Of a stretch of 64,000 bases of DNA, positions 52,052 to 60,100 are shown in pieces. The position numbers and the translations under genes are program-made. Where the stretch lies: positions 1-64,000 of the forward strand of contig NZ_JBHWLR010000001.1 of NCBI RefSeq assembly GCF_042731755.1, given 5' to 3'. Every line of letters starts with the position of its first letter. Position 1 is the stretch's first letter. A model generated the notes under the pieces. That model was not told where the DNA came from. It did no database searches and was given only the letters and a program-made list of their open reading frames with translations. The DNA is from Promicromonospora sp042731755 (GTDB lineage Bacteria; Actinomycetota; Actinomycetes; Actinomycetales; Cellulomonadaceae).

Positions 52052-54175
52052 GTGACCGCAACGTCCGAGTCGTACACCGCTCGCCACCTGTCCGTCCTCG
52101 AGGGCCTCGAGGCGGTTCGTAAGCGTCCCGGTATGTACATCGGGACCACCGACTCCCGTGGCCTGATGCACTGCCTCTGGGAAGTCATCGACAACTCCGT
52201 CGACGAGGCCCTGGGCGGCCACGCCACGAAGATCGGGGTCGTGCTGCACGCCGACACCTCGGTGACCGTCTCGGACGACGGGCGCGGCATCCCTGTCGAC
52301 ATCGAGCCAAAGACGGGCCTGAGCGGCGTCGAGGTGGTCTACACCAAGCTGCACGCGGGCGGTAAGTTCGGCGGCGGCTCCTACCAGGCGTCCGGTGGTC
52401 TGCACGGCGTCGGCGCCTCCGTGGTGAACGCGCTGTCCTCGCGCCTCGACGTCGAGGTGGACCGCGGCGGCAAGACGCACCGCATGACCTTCCACCGGGG
52501 CGAGCCGGGCACGTTCGCCGACCCGGCCTCGGGCCCGAGCCCGGACGCGGCGTTCCACCCCTTCGTGGACCACTCCGAGCTCGGCGTGGTCGGCAAGGTG
52601 CCGCGCGGCCGCACCGGCACGCGCGTGCGCTACTGGGCCGACCGGCAGATCTTCCCCAAGTCCGCGGTGTTCAGCTACGACGAGCTGGTCACCCGCGTCC
52701 GGCAGACCACGTTCCTGGTGCCGGGCCTCGAGATCGTGGTGCGGGACGAGCGCGGCCTGGCCGGCACGCCGGGCGAGAACGGCCCGCACGAGGAGTCCTT
52801 CAAGCACACCGGCGGCGCGGCCGACTTCGTGGAGTTCCTGGCCCCCGACTCGCCCGTCACGGCGACGTGGGTGCTGCAGGGCTCGGGCAGCTTCACCGAG
52901 ACGGTGCCGGTGCTGGACGAGCGCGGCCACATGTCGCCGCGCGAGGTGCAGCGCGAGTGCGAGGTCGACATCGCGCTGCGCTGGGGCACGGGCTATGACA
53001 CCGAGGTGCGCTCGTTCGTCAACATCATCTCGACCCCCAAGGGCGGCACGCACCTGACGGGCTTCGAGCAGGGACTGCTCAAGGTGATCCGCAAGGGCGT
53101 GGAGACCAACGCCCGCAAGCTGAAGGTCTCCACCAAGGACGGCGCGGAGCGCATCGAGAAGGACGACGTGCTCGCGGGCCTCACGGCCGTGGTCACCGTC
53201 CGTCTCGCGGAGCCGCAGTTCGAGGGCCAGACCAAGGAGGTGCTGGGCACCGGCCCGGTGCGCCAGATCGTCTCCCGCGTCGTCGAGAAGGAGATCCAGG
53301 CCCGCCTGACCTCCGCGACGCGCGACGGCAAGACCCAGGCCTCGCTGCTCCTGGACAAGATCGTCGCCGAGATGCGCGCCCGCATCACGGCCCGCAAGCA
53401 GAAGGAGATCTCGCGCCGCAAGAACGCGCTGGAGACCTCGTCGCTGCCGGCCAAGCTGGCGGACTGCCGCTCGAACGACGTGGACCGCTCCGAGCTGTTC
53501 ATCGTCGAGGGCGACAGCGCGCTCGGCACCGCCAAGCTGGCCCGGTCCAGCGACTTCCAGGCGCTGCTGCCGATCCGCGGCAAGATCCTGAACGTCCAGA
53601 AGGCGTCGATCAGCGACATGCTCCGCAACGCGGAGTGCGCGGCCATCATCCAGGTGCTCGGCGCGGGCTCCGGCCGGTCCTTCGACATCGAGGCCGCGCG
53701 CTACGGCAAGATCATCATGATGACCGACGCCGACGTGGACGGCGCGCACATCCGCACCCTCCTGCTGACCCTCTTCTACCGCTACATGAAGCCGATGGTG
53801 GAGGCCGGCCGGGTGTTCGCGGCGGTGCCCCCGCTGCACCGGGTCGAGGTGATCGGCAACGGCCGGCGCAAGAACGAGTACATCTACACGTACTCCGAGG
53901 CCGAGCTGGGTGTCACGCTGAAGAAGCTCGACCGGGCGGGCCGGCGCTACAAGCCGGACATCCAGCGGTACAAGGGCCTGGGCGAGATGGACGCCGACCA
54001 GCTCGCGGAGACCACGATGGACCCGCGCCACCGCACGCTGCGCCGCGTGACCGCGGAGCACGCCGAGGCGGCCGAGCGGGCCTTCGAGCTGCTCATGGGC
54101 ACCGACGTGGCGCCGCGCAAGGAGTTCCTCATCGCGGGGGCCGCCGAGCTCGACCGGTCCCGGATCGACGCCTGA
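52052..54175 (+). CDS. Type IIA topoisomerase subunit B (ParE/GyrB2-like)
   Basis: 707 residues. GHKL ATPase: EVIDNSVDEALGG, DDGRGIPVDI, GLHGVGASVVNALS, then the transducer with the QTK-loop lysine (FEGQTKEVLG). TOPRIM: EGDSALGTAK and DADVDGAHIRTLLLT. The C-terminus has RYKGLGEMDADQLAETTMDP. It supplies ATP-driven strand passage with an A subunit not in this window. Lying near rpoD rather than dnaA-recF, it corresponds to the second (ParE-type) B subunit of streptomycetes rather than the replicative gyrB. Start GTG 52052 is supported by the leaderless -10; the earlier open frame looks non-coding. Confidence 0.93.
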   Translation: MTATSESYTARHLSVLEGLEAVRKRPGMYIGTTDSRGLMHCLWEVIDNSVDEALGGHATKIGVVLHADTSVTVSDDGRGIPVDIEPKTGLSGVEVVYTKLHAGGKFGGGSYQASGGLHGVGASVVNALSSRLDVEVDRGGKTHRMTFHRGEPGTFADPASGPSPDAAFHPFVDHSELGVVGKVPRGRTGTRVRYWADRQIFPKSAVFSYDELVTRVRQTTFLVPGLEIVVRDERGLAGTPGENGPHEESFKHTGGAADFVEFLAPDSPVTATWVLQGSGSFTETVPVLDERGHMSPREVQRECEVDIALRWGTGYDTEVRSFVNIISTPKGGTHLTGFEQGLLKVIRKGVETNARKLKVSTKDGAERIEKDDVLAGLTAVVTVRLAEPQFEGQTKEVLGTGPVRQIVSRVVEKEIQARLTSATRDGKTQASLLLDKIVAEMRARITARKQKEISRRKNALETSSLPAKLADCRSNDVDRSELFIVEGDSALGTAKLARSSDFQALLPIRGKILNVQKASISDMLRNAECAAIIQVLGAGSGRSFDIEAARYGKIIMMTDADVDGAHIRTLLLTLFYRYMKPMVEAGRVFAAVPPLHRVEVIGNGRRKNEYIYTYSEAELGVTLKKLDRAGRRYKPDIQRYKGLGEMDADQLAETTMDPRHRTLRRVTAEHAEAAERAFELLMGTDVAPRKEFLIAGAAELDRSRIDA

Positions 54176-54200
54176 GATCGACGCCGGGATCGACGCCTGA
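54163..54200. repeat. Short tandem repeat across the topoisomerase stop
   Basis: GATCGACGCCTGA (54163), GATCGACGCCGG (54176) and GATCGACGCCTGA (54188): three units of 12-13 bases, the first including the stop codon TGA. Confidence 0.85.
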
Positions 54201-54243
54201 GACGGCGGCGCCGTCGTGTGCACGCCGACCTAGACTGGCCGGC

Positions 54244-54693
54244 GTGAACACGACCTTCCGCCATCCCCTCCGGACCGTCGCCTCCGCGGCGGCCGCCCTG
54301 CTCGTCGCCGGCCTGCTCGGGGCCTGCGCCGGTACGACGGCGGAGCCGGAGCCGATGGTCTCGGCCACGCTGGGCCAGCAGTCGGCCGCCGGGGCGGCGC
54401 CGTCCGCCGAGGCGTCGCTGTCGACCGATGCGTCGGGCGAGGTCGAGGGCCTGACCTACGGCGGCCGGACCGGTGCCACCGCCCTGGAGCTGCTGCTGGA
54501 GGCGGACCCGTCGGCCGAGGTCACGGGGGAGGGCGCCAACGCGTTCGTCACCGCTATCGGCGGCCGGGTCGCCGACGACTCGAAGAGCGAGTTCTGGTCG
54601 CTCACCGTGGACGGTGAGCTCGCGCAGGTCGGCGCCGGGGCGCTGGAGACCGAGGACGGTCAGGAGATCACGTGGACCCTCGAGACGTACTGA
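54244..54693 (+). CDS. DUF4430-type lipoprotein
   Basis: 149 residues. Lipoprotein signal (TVASAAAALLVAGLLGAC) then a Ser/Ala linker and one domain of about 90 residues: GATALELLLEADPSAEVTG, FVTAIGGRVADDSKSEFWSLTVDGELA and a final EDGQEITWTLETY. This is the pattern of DUF4430 (transcobalamin C-terminal-like, SLBB-related) domains. GTG at 54244 has TAGACT seven bases before it. Its stop overlaps the next gene's ATG (TGATG), so the pair is translated together. It probably captures a small cofactor outside the cell for the membrane protein. Confidence 0.85.
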   Translation: MNTTFRHPLRTVASAAAALLVAGLLGACAGTTAEPEPMVSATLGQQSAAGAAPSAEASLSTDASGEVEGLTYGGRTGATALELLLEADPSAEVTGEGANAFVTAIGGRVADDSKSEFWSLTVDGELAQVGAGALETEDGQEITWTLETY

Positions 54694-55316
54694 TGCCGGC
54701 GTCGGACGGGCGCGACCAACCGGGCCATGATGCGGCGCGTCGTGACCTGACCTTCCAGGAGCTGGCCCACCGCTGGTGGCGGCCCGCCATCGTGGTGCTC
54801 GTGCTGGCCGCCGCGGTGGTGTGGCGGCTCGTCGCGCCGGGGCTCGGCGCACCCCCGAACCTGGAGATCGCCACCGCGGCGACCTTCCTCGCCGTGCTCC
54901 TGCTGCGCAACCGCTGGGCGGCCGTGGTGCCGTTCGCCGTGGTCGCGGTGAGCGACGCGGTGCTCGGCAACACGCAGATCATGTGGTTCACCTGGTCGGC
55001 GTGGGCCGTGGTGGGTGTCGGCGCGATCCTCGCGCGGCACCTGCGCGGACCCGGCCGGTACGCGGCCGCACTCGGGGTGGGCGTGGGCGGTTCGCTGTGG
55101 TTCTTCGCGTGGACCAACTTCGGCGTCTGGCTGCTGGACGGGATGTACCCGTCGACCCTGGACGGGCTGCTGGCGAGCTATGTGGCGGGGCTGCCGTTCC
55201 TGCGCACCATGCTGCTCGGCAACCTGGTGCTGGTGCCGTTCGCCGCACTGCTCGCCGGCCTGGTGGAGCGCGCCGAGACGGCCGCGTCGCCGGCCGCTGC
55301 GGTCGCCAAGGGCTGA
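54693..55316 (+). CDS. ECF transporter S-component-like membrane protein
   Basis: 207 residues with five or six membrane helices (first WRPAIVVLVLAAAVVWRLV, later LPFLRTMLLGNLVLVPFAALL). The segment EIATAATFLAVLLLRNRWAAVVPFAVVAVSDAVLGN and the buried WFFAWTNFGVWLLDGMYP resemble the DUF6580/ECF S-component family that recognises vitamins or their precursors. No EcfA or EcfT gene is nearby, so it would need shared modules or act alone. Coupled to the DUF4430 lipoprotein upstream. The ligand may be a corrinoid, by analogy only. Confidence 0.78.
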   Translation: MPASDGRDQPGHDAARRDLTFQELAHRWWRPAIVVLVLAAAVVWRLVAPGLGAPPNLEIATAATFLAVLLLRNRWAAVVPFAVVAVSDAVLGNTQIMWFTWSAWAVVGVGAILARHLRGPGRYAAALGVGVGGSLWFFAWTNFGVWLLDGMYPSTLDGLLASYVAGLPFLRTMLLGNLVLVPFAALLAGLVERAETAASPAAAVAKG

Positions 55317-55367
55317 GCCGCGCCTGCGGCTGAGCTCGGCTGATTGCCGTGCAGCTGTTCCCGACTT

Positions 55368-55442
55368 CGGTCGGTTGCACCGAGATCGGTCGGTTGCATC
55401 GAGATCGGTCCATCGAGCGACCGATCTCGGTGCAACCGACCG
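55368..55442. repeat. Palindromic intergenic element, copy 2
   Basis: Perfect 25-base arms (CGGTCGGTTGCACCGAGATC then GGTCG; complement at 55418-55442). The 25-base loop contains a second direct copy of the unit (CGGTCGGTTGCATCGAGAT, 55387-55405). The sequence is the same family as 34486-34541. Confidence 0.85.
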
Positions 55443-55470
55443 ATCTCAGTTATCCGGGGCTGGAGGCCGG

Positions 55471-55541
55471 CCAGCCGTGCCAGCCGTGCCAGCCGTGCCA
55501 GCCGTGCCCGGCGTGCCAGCCGTGCCGGGTGTGCCAGCCCT
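55471..55541. repeat. 9-base tandem repeat array
   Basis: About eight units of CCAGCCGTG type, the first three perfect and the later ones with substitutions (CCCGGCGTG, CCGGGTGTG). Confidence 0.85.
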
Positions 55542-55571
55542 TGATCGCAGTGCTGGGCTCCGGCGGGGAAG

Positions 55572-55621
55572 CGGACACTTTTGTCCGGCTGCTGTTGTCT
55601 GCGCGCTATTGCGGTTAGAGT
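55572..55621 (+). promoter_or_regulatory. Operator-like palindrome and -10 of the lipase gene
   Basis: CGGACACTTTTGTCCG (55572-55587) has 6-base arms. TAGAGT at 55616-55621 is a candidate -10, about 70 bases before the start. Confidence 0.45.
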
Positions 55622-55690
55622 CAGTAGCGGCCCGCTCGCGGGTGCGGGCGCTCAATGCCGAGCGTCCGAGGACCTCACCGAGGAGATCCG

Positions 55691-57118
55691 ATGCCGCTCG
55701 TCAACCGTTCGAACGCTTCCCACGCCTCGTCCGCCGTCCCGGAGGCCGTACCCGACGCCGTCCGCGAGAGGGGTCGCAGGGCTGTTTCCCCGGCAGTCCG
55801 GCGCCGAGTTCCGCTGCGCTGGACCGCCGTCGTCGCGGCCCTGACCGTGCTGGCCCTGCCCGCGGTCGCCGTCCCGGCCGCGGCGACGTCCGACCCGTCC
55901 GGCCCGTCCGGCGCTGCGTCCGCGTCGTCCGGCCCGTCCGATCAGGCAGACTCGGCGACCGGCCCTGTGTCCAGCCCTGCCTCTGACCCGGCGTCCACCC
56001 CTGCGTCCGACGTGCCCGACGTCCCCGTCGTGCCGAACCAGGCCGTCCCGCTCGACGACTTCTACACCCCGCCGACGCCCCTGCCCGACGGCGCGAACGG
56101 CGAGGTGGTGCGGTGGCGCGAGGAGCCGCGGCAGCTCAGCGCCCGCAACTACCTGGTGATGTACCACTCGACGAACGCCACCGGCCAGGACATCCCCGTG
56201 ACCGGCCGGGTGCTGGTGCCGACCACGCCCTGGCGGGGCGAGGGGCCGCGGCCGATCGTGTCCGTGGCGAGCGGGACGCGCGGCGTCGGCGACACGTGCG
56301 CGCCGTCGCGGTGGCTCGACTACGAGCGGCCGTTCATCGAGCCGATGCTGCTGGCGGGCTGGGCGGTCGTGGTGACCGACTACGAGGGGCTCGGCACGCC
56401 GGGCGGGCACACCTACGTCGTCGGGCAGTCGGAGGGGCGCACCGTCATCGACATCGTGCGCGCCGCGACGAACCTGCCGGCCACCGGGCTGCAGGCCGGG
56501 GGCAAGGTCGCGTTCTCCGGGTACTCGCAGGGCGGCGGGGGAGCGATGTGGGCGGGCGAGCTGCAGCCGGAGTACGCGCCGGAGCTCGACCTGGTCGGCG
56601 TCGCGGCGGGCGGCGTGCCCGCCGACCTCAGCGAGGTCGCCGACGGCCTCGACGGGAAGGTCGGCTTCGGGTTCCTCCTGTTCGCGGCCTACGGGCTCGA
56701 CGCCGCCTACCCCGAGCTCGATCTCGGGTCCTACCTCAACGAGCGGGGCCGCGAGACGTACGAGCGCGAGAAGGACGCCTGCGTCGAGGCGACGATCGCC
56801 CACGCGTTCCAGAACATCGGGATGTTCACCTCGTCCAACCCGCTCAAGTCGCCGCAGTGGCAGGCTCGGCTCGACGAGAACCGGCTCGGGGCCAACCCGC
56901 CCGACGTCCCGATCCGCCTCTTCCACGGGACGCACGACGAGATCGTCGCGCCGGGCCAGGCCAGGGCGCTGCGGGACGAGTACTGCGCCGCCGGCGCGGA
57001 GGTCCAGTGGGAGTGGCACCTCGGCGAGCACGTCTCGACGATGGTGACCGGGGCGCCCGGCGTCATCACGTTCCTCGACCGGCGCTTCAAGGACCGGCCG
57101 TTCCTCGCCCACTGCTGA
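55691..57118 (+). CDS. Secreted lipase, LIP family (alpha/beta hydrolase)
   Basis: 475 residues. Signal helix WTAVVAALTVLALPAVAVPA, then a Ser/Pro/Asp-rich linker to about residue 110. The catalytic domain resembles secretory lipases (PF03583): VTDYEGLGTPGGHTYVVG, nucleophile Ser in FSGYSQGGGGAMW, Asp probably in FHGTHDEIV, and His in LGEHVSTM. Cys pairs (DTCAPS, DACVEA, EYCAAG, final AHC) could form disulfides. It should split esters or triacylglycerols outside the cell. ATG 55691 has GAGGAGAT before it. Confidence 0.9.
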   Translation: MPLVNRSNASHASSAVPEAVPDAVRERGRRAVSPAVRRRVPLRWTAVVAALTVLALPAVAVPAAATSDPSGPSGAASASSGPSDQADSATGPVSSPASDPASTPASDVPDVPVVPNQAVPLDDFYTPPTPLPDGANGEVVRWREEPRQLSARNYLVMYHSTNATGQDIPVTGRVLVPTTPWRGEGPRPIVSVASGTRGVGDTCAPSRWLDYERPFIEPMLLAGWAVVVTDYEGLGTPGGHTYVVGQSEGRTVIDIVRAATNLPATGLQAGGKVAFSGYSQGGGGAMWAGELQPEYAPELDLVGVAAGGVPADLSEVADGLDGKVGFGFLLFAAYGLDAAYPELDLGSYLNERGRETYEREKDACVEATIAHAFQNIGMFTSSNPLKSPQWQARLDENRLGANPPDVPIRLFHGTHDEIVAPGQARALRDEYCAAGAEVQWEWHLGEHVSTMVTGAPGVITFLDRRFKDRPFLAHC

Positions 57119-57184
57119 GCGCACTGCCGGGCGCACTGCTGAAGTCCATGCAAAAGCGCAGGTAGAGGCCACTTTTCGCGCGAC

Positions 57185-57222
57185 CGACGACGGGTCCGGG
57201 GTGATCCCCGGGCCCGTCGTCG
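57185..57222 (+). terminator. Terminator after the lipase gene
   Basis: CGACGACGGGTCCGGGG and CCCCGGGCCCGTCGTCG form 17-base arms with one G-U pair and a TGAT loop, about 65 bases after the lipase stop. A short GCGCACTGC duplication lies right after the stop. Confidence 0.75.
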
Positions 57223-57343
57223 CCATGCCGTGTGCCGTTCCCCGGCTGTTCACTCTCGCGTCGCCGTCCGGTTAGTCCGGTTGATGACGATTACCGCGTA
57301 CGTGAGTCCGTCCGAGAACGACCAACGCACGAGGGGTTCTGCC

Positions 57344-57640
57344 ATGGCCAACATCAATGTGACCTTCCAGCAGATGGAAGACGCTTCCCAGCGCATGAAG
57401 CAGGAGGCGGACGACATGCAGGCGAAGCTGGACCAGCTGCGCACCATGGTCGACAACCTGGTGCAGGACGGCTATGTCACGGACAAGTCCTCCAAGCGGT
57501 TCGACGAGTCCTACAAGGAGCTCGACAAGGGTGGCAAGCAGGTCATGGAGGGTCTGACCGGCATCGGCGAGTACCTGAAGCAGGCCGCCGAGGCGCTCCG
57601 CAAGACCGACGAAGAGCTCGCGAACGCCCTGAACAAGTAG
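57344..57640 (+). CDS. WXG100-like protein, cassette A
   Basis: 98 residues, almost all helical: a long first helix (TFQQMEDASQRMKQEADDMQ), a turn and a second long helix to the end. The W-x-G position is QDGYVTD, with Tyr for Trp. Hydrophobic heptads and the C-terminal YLKQAAEALRKTDEELA match the ESAT-6/CFP-10 family secreted by type VII systems; a YxxxD/E export signal is arguable (YLKQA does not fit exactly). GAGGGG stands seven bases before ATG 57344. First gene of a five-gene cassette. It differs from its copy in cassette B at one residue (Asp37 to Glu). Confidence 0.85.
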   Translation: MANINVTFQQMEDASQRMKQEADDMQAKLDQLRTMVDNLVQDGYVTDKSSKRFDESYKELDKGGKQVMEGLTGIGEYLKQAAEALRKTDEELANALNK

Positions 57641-57644
57641 TCCC

Positions 57645-57926
57645 GTGGCCGACCTCGTAGTCACGTCGGTCGCCGTCGACGAGGCCGCCGAGCAGCTGGC
57701 GGCGATCATCGACGAGTTCAAGAACATGGGAAAGCTGTGGGAGGACGGCACCGTCTGGGGCCACGACACGGTCAAGAAGGCCATGGACGACTTCGTCGAG
57801 GACTGGTGGGTCAAGCGGGAGAAGCTGACCACCAACCTCTCTGACCTGCAGAAGAAGATGGCGCAGGCCGCGGAGCAGTGGAACAACCTGGAGATCGAGC
57901 TCGCGGCGTCGTTCGACGAGCAGTAG
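57645..57926 (+). CDS. Second WXG-family-like small protein, cassette A
   Basis: 93 residues, two helices around a turn that holds a real W-G pair (TVWGHDTVKKAM). A further WW (EDWWVKREKL) follows. The helix-turn-helix size suggests a WXG100-type partner that forms a heterodimer with the preceding protein, as CFP-10 does with ESAT-6. It starts with GTG four bases after the upstream stop. Not matched to a named family by eye. Confidence 0.75.
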   Translation: MADLVVTSVAVDEAAEQLAAIIDEFKNMGKLWEDGTVWGHDTVKKAMDDFVEDWWVKREKLTTNLSDLQKKMAQAAEQWNNLEIELAASFDEQ

Positions 57927-57968
57927 TCCCACGAGCAGCAGTTCACGAGCAGCAGGAGGACGACGAGG

Positions 57969-59417
57969 ATGGGCGACACCCGGGCCGGGGAATGGCATCT
58001 GCTCGACTACGACTCCGACCCCGTCCCGGCCGACGTGGCCGGGTTGGACCCGGTGATCAAGCACTACGAGGACATCGCGCTGGCGATGTCGACGCAGGCC
58101 AAGCTGCTCAAGAAGATCGGCGACGGCGACGAGACCCTGCTCAAGGGCAAGGCCGCCGACGCCATGCGCAAGCGCTCCCGGGAGAGCGCCGACGCGCTGA
58201 ACAAGGCGTCCGGCCGGTACGACGACATCCGGGACGCGCTGCGTACCTTCCGCCCGGAGCTGGAGTACGCACGCTCGGAGACGGGCCTGGCACTGACGGC
58301 GGCCCAGGACGCGGCCGCCGCCCAGAAGGGTGCCGAGGGCCTGCCCGACCCGGTGAACGCCGACCGGCCGGACGACGCCCCGCCGCTGACCGACAAGGAG
58401 AAGCAGGAGTCCGAGAGCCGCAGCGGCAAGATCAACGAGGCCAAGGGTGACCTGGAGGCGGCAAAGGCCAAGGCACGCGCGGCCATGGTCAAGTTCGACG
58501 CCGCGGCAACCGCCGCCGCGAACAAGATCCGGGAGAACTGGGGCGACGACGGCCTGCACCACAGCGGCTGGGAAGCGTTCCTGCACAAGCTGAACAAGTT
58601 CCTCAAGAAGCTGGTCGAGATCCTGATGTACATCGGGATGGCGCTGGCGATCCTCAGCATCCTCATCCCGGGCCTCGGCATGCTCACGCTGCTGAGCGTG
58701 ATCGCGACCGTGGTCTCTGTCGCCGCGAGCTTCATCCTGGCGGTGCAGGGCGAGGGCAGCTGGCTGAGCGTCATCATCGGCATCCTCAGCCTCGGCCTGA
58801 TCGGCGTCGCGGCCAAGATGGCCGGCTCGCTCAAGACCATCCAGGCCGCGCAGCTCGGCTCCAAGGTGAAGTTCACGCCGGGGGCGATCAAGGAGCTCAA
58901 CAGCCTCGCGAGCCGGTTGGCCATCTACTCCAAGAACCCGATGCGCCCGTTCGACCGGTTCATGACCGGCAAGCTCGGCGCCGCGATCAAGCCGTTCACG
59001 AACTGGGGCAAGTTCATCCAGACCACTCGCGTGTCACCCGGCTGGTGGCAGATCGGCAAGCCGAACGCGTGGGTCAAGGGCGACTTCAGCAAGTTCGGCG
59101 CGTGGTTCAAGAACGACTCGAGCCGGTTCCTGGCTGCCGTCAAGGGCGGCCCGTGGCGCTGGGACCGGCTGATCGGCATCAGCGACATCAAGGACGTGCA
59201 GAAGATCAACGCGGCCCTCGGCCAGCTCGGGATCACCGGGTTCGCGATCAAGCCGTGGATGTACATCGGCCCCATCTCCTACACGTTCGGGTGGTCCATG
59301 CGGCCGTTCAGCCTGATCAACCCGTCGAACTTCAACCCGACCGACCCGCGCTGGAGCCTCGACGGCTGGCGCGACGCCGACTACAGCGGCCTCTACTCGG
59401 AGCAGACGGGCCTGTGA
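57969..59417 (+). CDS. Membrane protein with WXG/LXG-like N-terminus, cassette A
   Basis: 482 residues. Residues 1-110 start GEWHLLDYDSDPVP and hold helices with LLKGKAADAMRKR, an L-x-G turn like those of type VII cargo. A linker with GLPDPVNADRPDDAPPL and a long helix lead to three membrane helices (about 218-290). The C-terminal 190 residues are soluble, rich in Trp and basic residues, and end AIKPWMYIGP plus a tail. The N-terminal 290 residues are strongly alike in cassette B, while the rest is diverged. GAGGAC stands just before the ATG. It may be a membrane-active cargo or an anchor for the small pair; no enzyme motif recognised. Confidence 0.75.
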   Translation: MGDTRAGEWHLLDYDSDPVPADVAGLDPVIKHYEDIALAMSTQAKLLKKIGDGDETLLKGKAADAMRKRSRESADALNKASGRYDDIRDALRTFRPELEYARSETGLALTAAQDAAAAQKGAEGLPDPVNADRPDDAPPLTDKEKQESESRSGKINEAKGDLEAAKAKARAAMVKFDAAATAAANKIRENWGDDGLHHSGWEAFLHKLNKFLKKLVEILMYIGMALAILSILIPGLGMLTLLSVIATVVSVAASFILAVQGEGSWLSVIIGILSLGLIGVAAKMAGSLKTIQAAQLGSKVKFTPGAIKELNSLASRLAIYSKNPMRPFDRFMTGKLGAAIKPFTNWGKFIQTTRVSPGWWQIGKPNAWVKGDFSKFGAWFKNDSSRFLAAVKGGPWRWDRLIGISDIKDVQKINAALGQLGITGFAIKPWMYIGPISYTFGWSMRPFSLINPSNFNPTDPRWSLDGWRDADYSGLYSEQTGL

Positions 59418-60100
59418 CGACACCGGAGACGAGCACCTCCAGCACGTCCAGCGGCCCGGCGTCGTCCTGGGAGTGGCGGCTGGACCTGCCCGACGGCTGG
59501 CTCGAGGTTCCCGGCGGCATCGCCGGGGCGGCCGAGGACCTCGCCGCCTGGGAGCGCGGGGCGACGGCGGTCGTGCGGGAGTCGCTCGAGCCCGAACCTG
59601 ACGAGTCCGGCACGCCGGTCGAGCTGGACGACGACGCACGCGCCCAGCTCGACCAGCTGGCCGCCGTCTCGGTGGCGAACCTCCGGGAGTTCGCCGACGG
59701 CATGGCGCCCGGCGACCACCGCGTCGTGGCGGCCCTCGGGGTGCTGGGGCGCGGCCCGGTGCCGGTGCTCGTCGCCGTCGGGATCAGCGACCCGGCGACG
59801 CCCGACGACGACCTCATGGCCGCGCTGGGCGCGACGGGCGGCTACCCCGCGGCGCCGCCCGCCGTCGAGTACCCCGACATGCCCGACGGCGACGGGGTGC
59901 GCGTGATCCGCCTCGACATCGGCGAGGAGTCCGGCGGCGCCTGGATGAGCGTGGGACTGGGGCGGCGCACCGAGCACCCGGACGCCGTGGTGGACACGGT
60001 GCTGGTCTGGCGCACCCAGGACCTCGTGCTCGGCGCGGCGATGGTGGAGCTGCTCGACCAGCTCATGCCCGCCGTGCGGATCGACCGGGCCGAGTCGTGA
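59414..60100 (+). CDS. Small 'DLPDGW' protein 1, cassette A
   Basis: 228 residues. It opens WEWRLDLPDGWLEVPGG, then a helix, strands VLGRGPVPVLVAVGIS and GDGVRVIRLDIGEE, WMSVGLGRRTEHPDAVVDTVLVWRTQDL and a last helix MVELLDQLMPAVRID. The start motif and alternation resemble the Mog1/PsbP-like (LpqN, DUF1795) fold, but this is by eye. No signal peptide or membrane helix. GTG 59414 overlaps the upstream stop (GTGA). It could be a cytoplasmic chaperone of the membrane protein, like EspG in other type VII systems. Confidence 0.72.
   Translation: MTTPETSTSSTSSGPASSWEWRLDLPDGWLEVPGGIAGAAEDLAAWERGATAVVRESLEPEPDESGTPVELDDDARAQLDQLAAVSVANLREFADGMAPGDHRVVAALGVLGRGPVPVLVAVGISDPATPDDDLMAALGATGGYPAAPPAVEYPDMPDGDGVRVIRLDIGEESGGAWMSVGLGRRTEHPDAVVDTVLVWRTQDLVLGAAMVELLDQLMPAVRIDRAES

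Larger units (their letters stand above)
55317..55690. other. Intergenic region with palindromic element, repeats and lipase promoter
   Basis: No gene supported. It contains copy 2 of the palindromic element, a 9-base tandem repeat array and an operator-like palindrome with a -10 before the lipase gene, each listed separately. Short frames here are artefacts of the repeats. Confidence 0.7.

Noticed and set aside
51614..54223. 869-codon minus-strand frame through the topoisomerase gene
   Set aside because: Only its last 68 codons (the DUF7455 gene) resemble a protein; the rest is a shadow.
55471..55541. Possible CRISPR-like array
   Set aside because: Units are 9 bases in direct contact without spacers, so it is a simple tandem repeat.
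55349..55618. Short Cys/Gln/Pro-rich peptide frame through the repeat array
   Set aside because: Its sequence is produced by the palindromic element and the 9-base repeats; no ribosome site.
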